Shown piece by piece: positions 30,452 to 39,462 of a stretch of DNA of 64,000 nucleotides. The stretch spans positions 124,001 through 188,000 of the forward strand of contig JARHVB010000002.1 in the NCBI GenBank assembly GCA_029222685.1. Reading direction: 5' to 3'. Source of the DNA: Terripilifer ovatus. Its GTDB lineage: Bacteria; Pseudomonadota; Alphaproteobacteria; Rhizobiales; Beijerinckiaceae. Position numbers and translations under genes: made by a program. The notes under the pieces are model-generated. The model searched no databases, was not told where the DNA came from, and was given only the letters and a program-made list of their open reading frames with translations. Each line of letters opens with the position of its first letter. Position 1 is the first letter of the stretch.

Positions 30452-31750
30452 TCAGGAATAAAGATAGGCCCTGGTCGGCGGCAAACCGGTGGGGCCCTTG
30501 ACGCGTTTAACGGACAACGTCTGATAGAGGCCGCAGTTGTTGCGCTCGAAGGTGATCGAGCAGGCGGCAAGATAGACCAGCCAGGTCCGCGCCGTCGCTT
30601 CGCCGACCTCTTTCACCGCCGCATCCCAATTGGCGACGAGCCGGTCGTGCCAGTGCCGGCACGTGATCATGTAATGCTCGCGCCAGCACTCGACGTCGCG
30701 CACCTCGAAGCCGTGCACTTCCAGATTGGTGACGGTGCGGCCGATATAATCGAGCTCGCCGCCGGGGAAGATATAGCGGGTCAGCGCGGCGAATTCCGGC
30801 CGGCGCTTGCCGGTGCGGGCCGCCTCGCTCTTGCCGGGGCGGGTGATCGCGTGGTGCAGGAACAGGCCGCCGGGCTTCAGCGACCGCCAGGCCGTCTTGT
30901 AATAGGTCGGGAAGTTGTCGATGCCGACATGTTCCAGCATGCCGATGGCCGCGACCTTGTCGTAGACGCCTTCGGCATGGGCGTAGTCCTTGCACTCGAT
31001 GCGCACCTGGTCCTGCAGGCCGAGGCGTTTGATCTTCTCGTTAGCATAGGCGACCTGCTGCTCCGACAGGGTGACGCCATAGGCCTTGACGCCGTAGTAG
31101 CGCGCCGCATGCATCGACAGCGCGCCCCAGCCGCAACCCATGTCGAGCAGGGTTTCGCCGGGCTTGAGCCGCAGCTTCTTGCAGACCATGTCGAGCTTGT
31201 CGTGCTGGGACTGGTCGATCGAATTGTTCCAGTCGGTGAAATAGGAACAGGTGTAGACCATCTCCTTGTCGAGCCAGAGCTCGTAGAAGGCGTTGGACAC
31301 GTCGTAGTGATAGGAGATGTTCTTCTTGTTCTCGGCGGCGCTGCCGTCGCTTTGCTTCTCGGTGCCGACCGATTCAAGCGGCCATGGGCCGCCGCGCGGA
31401 ACGAACAGGAACTTGGAAGCCAGCCTCAGGACGCTGGCTTTGTTCAGCGATTTCAGGAACAGTTTCGTCTTCACCTTGGGCCGCTTGGCCACAAGGTCGA
31501 AAATGGTCCCGTTGCGGATGTCGACCCGCGCCGCGGCCCATAGGTTGGCCATGGTCTCGGGCTTGGGTTTGCGCATCAGGGCAGCGATTGCGCCTTCATC
31601 GGCAATGGAGACGGCCAGTCCATCGGCGGGATAATCGGCTGGAATGCGCGTGCCGTCCCAAAGCTGAATGCCGAATTCCAGGCCGAGACGCTGGTGCGCG
31701 TCGGTGAGAAAGCGGCGCAGAAGCTCGAGCCTCTGTTGCGATTTATCCAT
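30452..31750 (-). CDS. Cyclopropane-fatty-acyl-phospholipid synthase family
   Basis: 432 aa. ATG at 31750 (MDKSQQRLELLRRFL) with GGAG 7 nt upstream. The N-terminal lipid-binding part runs to about 140; the methyltransferase domain starts at ISYHYDVSNAFYELWLD and has motif I LLDMGCGWGALSMHAA, plus EHVGIDNFPTYY and the C-terminal ACSITFERNNCGLYQTL. Transfers a methylene from SAM to unsaturated acyl chains of membrane phospholipids. Close relatives can make other alkylated or branched acyl chains, so the symbol cfa is not applied. Confidence 0.9.
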   Translation of the reverse strand: MDKSQQRLELLRRFLTDAHQRLGLEFGIQLWDGTRIPADYPADGLAVSIADEGAIAALMRKPKPETMANLWAAARVDIRNGTIFDLVAKRPKVKTKLFLKSLNKASVLRLASKFLFVPRGGPWPLESVGTEKQSDGSAAENKKNISYHYDVSNAFYELWLDKEMVYTCSYFTDWNNSIDQSQHDKLDMVCKKLRLKPGETLLDMGCGWGALSMHAARYYGVKAYGVTLSEQQVAYANEKIKRLGLQDQVRIECKDYAHAEGVYDKVAAIGMLEHVGIDNFPTYYKTAWRSLKPGGLFLHHAITRPGKSEAARTGKRRPEFAALTRYIFPGGELDYIGRTVTNLEVHGFEVRDVECWREHYMITCRHWHDRLVANWDAAVKEVGEATARTWLVYLAACSITFERNNCGLYQTLSVKRVKGPTGLPPTRAYLYS

Positions 31751-32051
31751 TTCAAGCTCCGGCTGAGGCCGCATAGGTCCGCTGCGCCGGGTGGCGCCCG
31801 CGTGCGCGAAAGGCAGGGAGAGTAGGCTGACGATCCCGGCGGATCGTTCGAGCGGCCAAACCGCTTTGTCTCGCACGGGCGATACATCGGGCAAATCGCT
31901 CCGCAAGTCCAGCCTGAGGCGCTTTGGCACCCACAACTGCTTGTCGGGCATCGCCTTGTGGCTTCCGGCGCTGTTTTGACCTTTGGCAATAGTCAGTGCG
32001 CGGATTTGTGGTTATTTCTTGGGCAACAAGTTCTCCAAACCGGAAACGCCC
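31751..32051. promoter_or_regulatory. Divergent intergenic region, cyclopropane synthase / MFS
   Basis: 301 bp between divergent starts, no gene seen. It contains a perfect 7-bp inverted repeat ACGATCC-cggc-GGATCGT (31830-31847), a candidate operator. A TTGACC hexamer at 31975-31980 could be a -35 box for the MFS gene, but no good -10 was found. Confidence 0.3.
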
Positions 32052-33251
32052 GTGCCGACATCCACTTATCGCTTGACCATGGCCTCTGTGCTGATTCTGG
32101 CCGCCGGGTTTTTCACGCTGTTCATCAACGGCAGCGGGCGGCTTGCCGTCGGCCTGACCCTGCGGCCGATGGTCGAGGATATGAAATGGACGCGGGCCGA
32201 TATCGGCAGCGCGGTGGCGCTGTTTCAGGTCGCCTCGGCCGTGGCCATGTTCTTCGTCGGCACGCTCGCCGACCGCATGAGCCTGCGGCTGCTGATCGGC
32301 GGCGGCATCGCGATCTGCGCGCTGGGCATCGGGCTGATGGGCTACGTGACCGAGCCCTGGCATGTGCTGGTTCTGTTCGGCCTGATCTACGGCATCGGCA
32401 ACGGCGGCTGCTCGACGATTACCGTCGGCGTGATGGTATCGCGCGCGTTTCCGGGCCGGACGGGGTTTGCCAACGGCTTCGTCACCTCGGGCATGAGCCT
32501 GGGGCAATTGCTCATGGTGGCGGTGCTCGCAGCCGTCCTGGTGCAGATCGGCTGGCGGTCGGTCTATTTCTGGGTCGCCGTCGCCCATGTGGTCCTGCTG
32601 CCGTTCATCTTTTTCGCGGTGCCGCGCATGCCGGCGGCAGGCTCCGCGGCAGCGGCCGTCGTCCGCGACGGCATGACGATCCGCGAGGCCATGGGCACGC
32701 GCCGATTCTGGATGCTGATCGGCATTTTCGCCGTCTGCGGGCTCGATGATTTTTTCGTCACCACGCATCTCGTCGCCTTCGCGCAGGACAGCGGAGTCGA
32801 TCAGTTGTTGGCCGGCAACCTGCTGGCTTTGATGGGGCTGGCGGCGCTGATCGGCGTGCTGCTCGCCGGCGCCTATGGCGACCGCACCGGCCCGGCCTGG
32901 CCGACGGCGGTGTCGTTCGTCCTGCGCATCGCTTGTTTCGGACTCGTGCTGGTGGAGAATTCGACGGCGTCGATCGCCATCTTCACCCTGGTCTTTGGGC
33001 TGACCTTTCTGGTGACCGCGCCGTTGACGGTGCTGTTCGTGCGCGACGCCTTCGGCACCAAGAACCTGGGCGGCATCAGCGGCCTGATCACCATGGTCCA
33101 TCACAGCTTCGGCGGGCTCGGCGCCTACATCGGCGCACGGATTTTCGACAGCAGCGGCTCTTATGCGATCGCCTTTGCCATCATGCTGGCGTCCAGCGTG
33201 ATCGCGCTGATTCTGACGCTGATGTATCGCGGCAAGCCGGAGATGGCATGA
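32052..33251 (+). CDS. MFS transporter (oxalate/formate antiporter-like)
   Basis: 399 aa if translation begins at GTG 32052 (VPTSTYRLTMASV); ATG at 32079 or a TTG further upstream are alternatives. Twelve hydrophobic segments, with the MFS loop-2/3 motif GTLADRMSLRLL and a GRTGFANGFVTSGMSLGQ helix in the fourth/fifth segment region. Similar to monocarboxylate or oxalate:formate type permeases. Substrate unknown. Convergent with the EamA gene, leaving only 3 bp between stop codons. Confidence 0.85.
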   Translation: MPTSTYRLTMASVLILAAGFFTLFINGSGRLAVGLTLRPMVEDMKWTRADIGSAVALFQVASAVAMFFVGTLADRMSLRLLIGGGIAICALGIGLMGYVTEPWHVLVLFGLIYGIGNGGCSTITVGVMVSRAFPGRTGFANGFVTSGMSLGQLLMVAVLAAVLVQIGWRSVYFWVAVAHVVLLPFIFFAVPRMPAAGSAAAAVVRDGMTIREAMGTRRFWMLIGIFAVCGLDDFFVTTHLVAFAQDSGVDQLLAGNLLALMGLAALIGVLLAGAYGDRTGPAWPTAVSFVLRIACFGLVLVENSTASIAIFTLVFGLTFLVTAPLTVLFVRDAFGTKNLGGISGLITMVHHSFGGLGAYIGARIFDSSGSYAIAFAIMLASSVIALILTLMYRGKPEMA

Positions 33252-33254
33252 TCG

Positions 33255-34172
33255 CTATTTTGAACGCCAGCCGTGAAACACGTTCGCCGCGATGATGGCG
33301 ATCGAATAGACGAAAATACAGATCAAGGTCGCCGCCGACCAGGACAGGCGGGCGTCGAAAGGCTGAGCCGCGAAGACGAGCACGGGCCCGAGCGCGCGGA
33401 TGACCTGGCCGGTCAATTGCGGCGTGCGGCCGATGCCGGCCTGCAATGAGAATAGCGGAATGACGATGAGCGCCACGGCGGCGATCGCGATGGTTGCAAA
33501 GTCCGCGGCCCCGGCAATGCCATGCACGCCGCCGTGCCAGGTCATGGCTGCCGCCAATGCGATGGTGAGCCAGTAGCGGACCGAGGTGATGCTGGCCGAG
33601 GTGGCGCCGATGTCGTGCAGGCGCTTGGAATAAAGCAGGCTTAGGGTGATCGAGGCGCCGCTGACGAGAAGGGCGCAGAGCGCCGCGAACTGGACCGTGC
33701 GATCCTGGCCGGGAGCCCCCGAATGACCGGACAGGACCACGATCCACAGGCCGGCGAGTGCCGCCGTCATGGCGATGTAGCTCGCCTGTTCGAGACGGTT
33801 GGAGGTGCCGGCGCCGCCGAGCTTGATGCCGAAGGCCGCCAGCGCCAGAACCGTGAGCGGCGCCATGCCGCTGTGGATCGTATTGACCACGGCGGGCTCG
33901 ATATGGCTGAGCGCGAAGAAGAAACAGGACCAGGCCAGCGCGGTGGCGAGATTCATGGCCACCACGGCCTTGAGGTCGCGCCGGAGCACGGCAAGCTGCT
34001 TGGGTTCACGCAGCAGCGTGTAGGCGCCGAAACCGAGCGTCGACAGGCCGAAGGCCAGCAAAAGAATGGTAAAGAAGTCGATCCGCTGAAAAATGAAGCC
34101 GAAATAGACATCGCGCAGCGCCTGCGAGACGCAGAACAGCAGAATGAGAAGCGGACCGGCGAGCGACGTCAT
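33255..34172 (-). CDS. EamA/DMT-family transporter
   Basis: 305 aa with about ten hydrophobic segments and the internal two-fold repeat usual in drug/metabolite transporters. ATG at 34172 (MTSLAGPLLILLF). Blocks such as ATALAWSCFFFALSHIEPAVVNTIHSGMAPLTVLALA (first EamA half) and the second half from about 150 support the call. Substrate unknown. It is divergent from leuA; the 13-bp repeats at 34258-34323 lie in its upstream region as well as leuA's. Confidence 0.82.
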   Translation of the reverse strand: MTSLAGPLLILLFCVSQALRDVYFGFIFQRIDFFTILLLAFGLSTLGFGAYTLLREPKQLAVLRRDLKAVVAMNLATALAWSCFFFALSHIEPAVVNTIHSGMAPLTVLALAAFGIKLGGAGTSNRLEQASYIAMTAALAGLWIVVLSGHSGAPGQDRTVQFAALCALLVSGASITLSLLYSKRLHDIGATSASITSVRYWLTIALAAAMTWHGGVHGIAGAADFATIAIAAVALIVIPLFSLQAGIGRTPQLTGQVIRALGPVLVFAAQPFDARLSWSAATLICIFVYSIAIIAANVFHGWRSK

Positions 34173-34257
34173 GCAGCGTTTCCCCAATTTGGCGCGAGAG
34201 GTCCGGCTATCGGGTGGGCAGGGCGTTGCCGCCACCCGATTGCTGCGAATTCAGCCC

Positions 34258-34323
34258 TTGCCCCAAAATACTCGCCAAAAATACTTGCCAAAAATACTTG
34301 CCGGAAATCCTTGCCAGGACCGG
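34258..34323. repeat. Five 13-bp direct repeats upstream of the leuA leader
   Basis: Consecutive units: ttgccccaaaatac, tcgccaaaaatac, ttgccaaaaatac, ttgccggaaatcc, ttgccaggaccgg (13-14 bp each, head to tail). The spacing is close to but not exactly one helical turn. Lies 86 bp upstream of the EamA start and 13 bp before the leuA leader ATG. It could be an iterated operator for a regulator, or slippage-derived. Confidence 0.7.
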
Positions 34324-34335
34324 ACATGACGCGTT

Positions 34336-34485
34336 ATGAGGAACGTCTTGGCCATTGTGGCCAGCAACGAGGACGCCGTGGCCAGCATCGCTGCCATCAG
34401 AATTGCAGACCGGACGGGCTTCGACGCCCTGTCGGCGGCTGCATTCGCGCTCCTTCTTACGGGTCTGCTTCTTATTCGCCCCTGA
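34336..34485 (+). CDS. leuA leader peptide (leucine attenuator)
   Basis: 49 codons ending in ALLLTGLLLIRP. Six leucine codons in two runs (ctc ctt ctt / ctg ctt ctt) fall seven to two codons before the stop, the hallmark of an amino-acid attenuator. The TGA lies inside a stable hairpin (34480-34514) just upstream of leuA. ATG at 34336 has a poor Shine-Dalgarno; GTG at 34378 with GAGGA upstream would give a more typical short leader of 35 codons. Ribosome stalling on Leu codons when leucyl-tRNA is scarce would change folding downstream and allow leuA expression. This mechanism is inference from structure. Confidence 0.65.
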   Translation: MRNVLAIVASNEDAVASIAAIRIADRTGFDALSAAAFALLLTGLLLIRP

Positions 34486-34514
34486 GGGCCGGCCGGGCTT
34501 TGCCTGGGCGCTCA
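34480..34514 (+). terminator. Attenuator-type hairpin before leuA
   Basis: Arms CCCCTGAG and CTCAGGGG are perfectly complementary. Inside them CCGGGC pairs with GCCTGG (one G-T wobble) around a TTT loop. The leader stop codon is in the left arm. No U-run follows, so it may act by occluding downstream folding or by factor-dependent termination. Confidence 0.6.
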
Positions 34515-34591
34515 GGGGATTGCATCGAACGAGGCAACCGCGCGCCTAAGCGATCAAACATCAGCCGGCGCCAGCAATTCAGGATCAGACC

Positions 34592-36181
<1,590 letters not shown>

Positions 36182-36269
36182 ACGACAGCCCGGAACGCAA
36201 GATTTCCGAGCTTTCCGGAGGTTTGCCTGTGAATCGACATCAGGCGGTCATGTAACGCTGGACAGGGCA

Positions 36270-36292
36270 GGCGGGCTTTGCTAAATCCCGCC
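36270..36292 (+). terminator. Hairpin downstream of leuA
   Basis: GGCGGG and CCCGCC are complementary around an 11-nt loop, 89 bp after the leuA stop and 56 bp before the tRNA. The T-tract is absent, so terminator strength is uncertain. Confidence 0.4.
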
Positions 36293-36347
36293 CGCTCGCG
36301 TCGGACACGTCCTCTCAGCGGACCGTTGCCGGCGCATTGCTTTCGAT

Positions 36348-36423
<76 letters not shown>

Positions 36424-36569
36424 TCGAATCCAGGAGCCTGAGCAAATCGCCTGCAAGACCTTTATGGGTTGATGCCGCGCGTCTGCGCCTGCGGTCCCGC
36501 ATCGTATTGAAAATGTTTCCCAATGACATATCCTGCCGTGGATGCCTTGAGGCATTTATGGGAGGGAAC

Positions 36570-37547
36570 GTGACTATTACCCGCAAAGAATTTCTACGCG
36601 CCACGGCCGCCGTTGCGACGACGGCTGTCATCGGAGGCACGGGCGCTTTCGCGCAAGAGTACCCGAGCCAGGATTTCAAGGTCATCTGCGGCTTTCCGCC
36701 AGGCAGTGGCGCCGACATTTTTGCCCGCTACTTCGCCGACAAGCTCAGAGTCGTGACTGGAAGAAACGCAATCGTCGAGAACAAGACCGGCGCCAACAGC
36801 AATATCGCCACCACTTACGTGGCGCGCGCCAAGCCGGACGGGTATACGCTGTATCCGTTCGCCGGCACGACGGTCGCCGCGACCATGCATCTGTTCAAGG
36901 AGCCGCCGGTCGATGTCGGCAAGACCATCACGGTCGCCGCCACCACCAGCAACCTGGCCTTCATGCTCGTGGTCGATCCGAAGAGCCCCTACAAGACGGT
37001 CGCCGACCTCACTGCGGCCATGAAAAAGAAGGGTGGCACGGCAACCTATGCGACGGCGGCCAATCCCGGCAGCATTATGGGCGCGCTCTACAAGGAGGCG
37101 ACGGGCGTCGAGGCGGTCGAGGTGCAATATCGCAACGCGCCGGATTCGCTGAACGAACTCGTCAGCGGCAAGCTCGATTACGGCATGCACGACCCGATCT
37201 TCGCGCTGGCGCAGGCACGCGAAGGACGCCTGCGCATCCTCGCGGTCAGCTCCAGCGACCGGCTGCAGTCCATCCCCGACGTGCCGACGATGAAGGAATC
37301 GGGTGTGCCGATGGACCTGAACATCTGGTGGGGCGTGATGACGACGGCCGGCACGCCGCGCCCGGTGATCGATAAGATCAACGCCTGGTTCAAGGACATC
37401 CTCAGCACCGAGGAAACCAAAAAGTTTCTGGCGCTGTCGGGCGCCGATCCGATGATCCGCACGCCCGATGAGGCGCAGGCCATGTTCCTGACCGCGATCA
37501 AGGAGTGGGGCGATTACGTGAGGATCGCCAAAATCCCGCAGAACTGA
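36570..37547 (+). CDS. Bug/TctC-family periplasmic solute-binding protein
   Basis: 325 aa from GTG at 36570, preceded by GGGAGGGAAC; ATG at 36558 in the same frame is possible and would add four residues. The signal peptide (ITRKEFLRATAAVATTAVIGGTGAFAQ) resembles a Tat signal with Arg-Lys. The TctC domain shows CGFPPGSGADIFARYFADKL, ENKTGANSNIATTYVARAKPDGYTL and PTMKESGVPMDLNIWWG. It is divergent from the other Bug proteins in the window. First gene of a three-gene cassette with an RraA-type and a DapA-type aldolase. Confidence 0.9.
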   Translation: MTITRKEFLRATAAVATTAVIGGTGAFAQEYPSQDFKVICGFPPGSGADIFARYFADKLRVVTGRNAIVENKTGANSNIATTYVARAKPDGYTLYPFAGTTVAATMHLFKEPPVDVGKTITVAATTSNLAFMLVVDPKSPYKTVADLTAAMKKKGGTATYATAANPGSIMGALYKEATGVEAVEVQYRNAPDSLNELVSGKLDYGMHDPIFALAQAREGRLRILAVSSSDRLQSIPDVPTMKESGVPMDLNIWWGVMTTAGTPRPVIDKINAWFKDILSTEETKKFLALSGADPMIRTPDEAQAMFLTAIKEWGDYVRIAKIPQN

Positions 37548-37575
37548 TACGAGGCGAGCTGCAACCCTCATCCGA

Positions 37576-37620
37576 CCCTTGCTGCGCAAGGGCCACCTTC
37601 TCCCGCCGTGCGGGAGAAGG
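37576..37620 (+). repeat. Double-hairpin intergenic repeat
   Basis: Two adjacent perfect hairpins: CCCTTGC-TGC-GCAAGGG (37576-37592) and CCTTCTCCCGC-CGT-GCGGGAGAAGG (37596-37620). Its start, CCCTCATCCGACCC, matches a repeat class I recall as frequent between genes in rhizobial genomes. It separates the Bug gene from the aldolase gene and ends 16 bp before the aldolase start, so it may tune downstream expression. Confidence 0.75.
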
Positions 37621-37636
37621 ATTCAGGAGAATCTTC

Positions 37637-38350
37637 ATGGCCCTCGATCCGAAGATCGTCAAAACCCTGCAGGGGGTATCGACGGCAACCATCACCACGG
37701 TCATGTTGAAGAAGGGTCTGCGCAATCTGTGGATCCGTGGCTCCAAGCCCCTGCGTCCCGGCGTCGAACGGGTGGTGGGGCCGGCCTTCACGCTGCGCTT
37801 CATTCCGGCGCGCGAAGATCTTGCGACACCCGAATCCTGGGGCAATCCGATCTCGACACGGGCGGCCGTGGAAGCGATGGAGCGAGGCGACATCGCCGTC
37901 ATCGATGCGATGGGCGTGACCGACGCCGGCTGCTACGGAGATATTCTGATCGCGCGCATGGCCAAACGGAATGTCGCGGCCCTCGTCACCGATGGCGTGG
38001 TGCGCGATATCGAAGGCGTACTGTCGACGGGCCTGCCGGTGTGGTCGCAAGGCTGGGCGGCGCCATCCTCCGTGCAGGGCCTCACCTTCGTCAACTGGGG
38101 GGAGCCGATCGGCTGCGGTGGCGTGGCGATTTTTCCGGGCGATGTGATCGTTGCCGACAAGGACGGCGCCGTCGTCATCCCGCAGGCCTTCGTCGATCAC
38201 GTGCTCGAGCATGGTCCCGAGCAGGAGCGCATGGAAGGCTGGATCATGAAGGAGGTCGAGCGCGGCGAAAAACTGCCGGGCCTCTATCCGATGAATGTCG
38301 AGACCAAGGCGCGCTATGACGCCTGGAAGAAATCCTTGCCGGGCGGGTGA
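37637..38350 (+). CDS. RraA-family protein (HMG/CHA aldolase-like)
   Basis: 237 aa; ATG at 37637 with CAGGAGA 6-8 nt upstream. The RraA/MenG-like fold shows AVIDAMGVTDAGCYGDILIARMAKRNVAALVTDGVVRD, with the Gly-rich loop and the R-D pair (VTDGVVRD) that bind pyruvate and metal in 4-hydroxy-4-methyl-2-oxoglutarate aldolases. RNase-E inhibitor members share the fold, but the catabolic context favours the aldolase role. It ends 7 nt before the DapA-like gene, in the same operon as the Bug gene. Confidence 0.88.
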   Translation: MALDPKIVKTLQGVSTATITTVMLKKGLRNLWIRGSKPLRPGVERVVGPAFTLRFIPAREDLATPESWGNPISTRAAVEAMERGDIAVIDAMGVTDAGCYGDILIARMAKRNVAALVTDGVVRDIEGVLSTGLPVWSQGWAAPSSVQGLTFVNWGEPIGCGGVAIFPGDVIVADKDGAVVIPQAFVDHVLEHGPEQERMEGWIMKEVERGEKLPGLYPMNVETKARYDAWKKSLPGG

Positions 38351-38357
38351 GCCAGAT

Positions 38358-39287
38358 ATGTCCTTCAACGAGAATGCCCACGGCGTTTACGCCATAGCCG
38401 CCACGCCGTTTCATGCAGACGGAACGCTGGACCACGACTCCATTGGTCGCATGACGGATTTCTATCTGCGCTGCGGCGTCACCGGCCTCACCATCCTGGG
38501 CATCATGGGCGAGGCGCCGAAGCTCGATGCGGATGAATCGCTCGCCGTCGTCAAAGGCGTCGTGGCGCGTGCTGCCGGAACGCCCATCATCGTCGGCGTC
38601 TCGGCGCCGGGTTTTGCAGCCATGCGTTCGCTGGCGCGCTCGTCCATGGACCTGGGCGCTGCCGGCGTGATGATCGCGCCGCCGCCGCATCTGCGCACCG
38701 ACGACCAGATCGTCACCTATTACCGTCAGGCGATAGAGGCGATCGGCGACGACGTGCCTTTCGTCATCCAGGACTATCCGCTGCTGCTTGGCGTCATCAT
38801 GACGCCGAAGGTCCTGCGCCAGATCGTCATGGATCATCCCTCGTGCCGGATGCTCAAGCACGAAGACTGGCCGGGCCTGGAAAAGATTTCGGCCATGCGC
38901 GGGTTCGAGAAGGACGGCTCGATGCGCCACATCTCGATCCTGTGCGGCAATGGCGGCCTGTTCCTCGATTTCGAGATGGAGCGCGGCGCGGACGGCGCCA
39001 TGACGGGCTATTGCTTCCCCGACATGCTGGTCGATGTGGTGAAATGGTCGCGGAATGACGAGCGCGACCGGGCGCATGATCTGTTCGACGCGCATCTGCC
39101 GCTGGTGCGCTATGAGCAGCAGCAGGGGATCGGCCTTGCCGTGCGCAAATATGTGCTGATGAAGCGCGGGGCGATCGCCTCCGATGCCCAGCGCAAACCC
39201 GGCAGCGCGCTCAGTGCCGCGGCGCGGGCGGAGGTGGACTATCTGTTGACGCGCGTGGCGCGCACCGATCCTCGGGCGGTTTTGTAA
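38358..39287 (+). CDS. Dihydrodipicolinate synthase (DapA)-family aldolase/lyase
   Basis: 309 aa. ATG at 38358. Class I aldolase TIM barrel: the substrate-binding loop is GIMGEAPKLDADES (in place of the usual GTTGE), the Tyr of VIQDYPL is conserved, and the Schiff-base lysine is in CRMLKHEDWPGLEK. The loop difference argues for a non-lysine-biosynthetic member, such as a dehydratase or aldolase for a keto acid. With the RraA-like aldolase and the binding protein it forms a small uptake-and-degradation unit. Confidence 0.88.
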   Translation: MSFNENAHGVYAIAATPFHADGTLDHDSIGRMTDFYLRCGVTGLTILGIMGEAPKLDADESLAVVKGVVARAAGTPIIVGVSAPGFAAMRSLARSSMDLGAAGVMIAPPPHLRTDDQIVTYYRQAIEAIGDDVPFVIQDYPLLLGVIMTPKVLRQIVMDHPSCRMLKHEDWPGLEKISAMRGFEKDGSMRHISILCGNGGLFLDFEMERGADGAMTGYCFPDMLVDVVKWSRNDERDRAHDLFDAHLPLVRYEQQQGIGLAVRKYVLMKRGAIASDAQRKPGSALSAAARAEVDYLLTRVARTDPRAVL

Positions 39288-39302
39288 AGGGGGCTGTCCC
39301 GG

Positions 39303-39414
39303 TGTCATTCCCGCCAAGCGAAGCGCAGAGCGGGAATCCAAGGGCAACGCGACGAATGTTGCGGCTCTTGGCTCCTGGTTTCCTGCTCGCACCTTCGGTG
39401 CGTCGGGAATGACA
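39303..39414. repeat. Intergenic inverted-repeat element, copy 3 (most intact)
   Basis: 112 bp bounded by perfect 11-bp terminal inverted repeats TGTCATTCCCG / CGGGAATGACA. It shares its first 38 bases with the copy at 15801-15900 and its right part (CTCGCACC-TTCGGTGCG) as well. Non-coding, between the DapA-like gene and the exopolysaccharide locus. MITE-like in form, though no target-site duplication was established. Confidence 0.85.
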
Positions 39415-39462
39415 GACGTGCCGTCCTGTGCGAATCACCCGATTCTGCGGTAGATTCGCCTT

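Noticed and set aside
31752..33104. Long minus-strand frame opposite the MFS gene
   Set aside because: Composition (His/Gln/Asp/Arg-rich, no hydrophobic core) is typical of the antisense of a membrane-protein gene; the MFS frame has clear helices and motifs.
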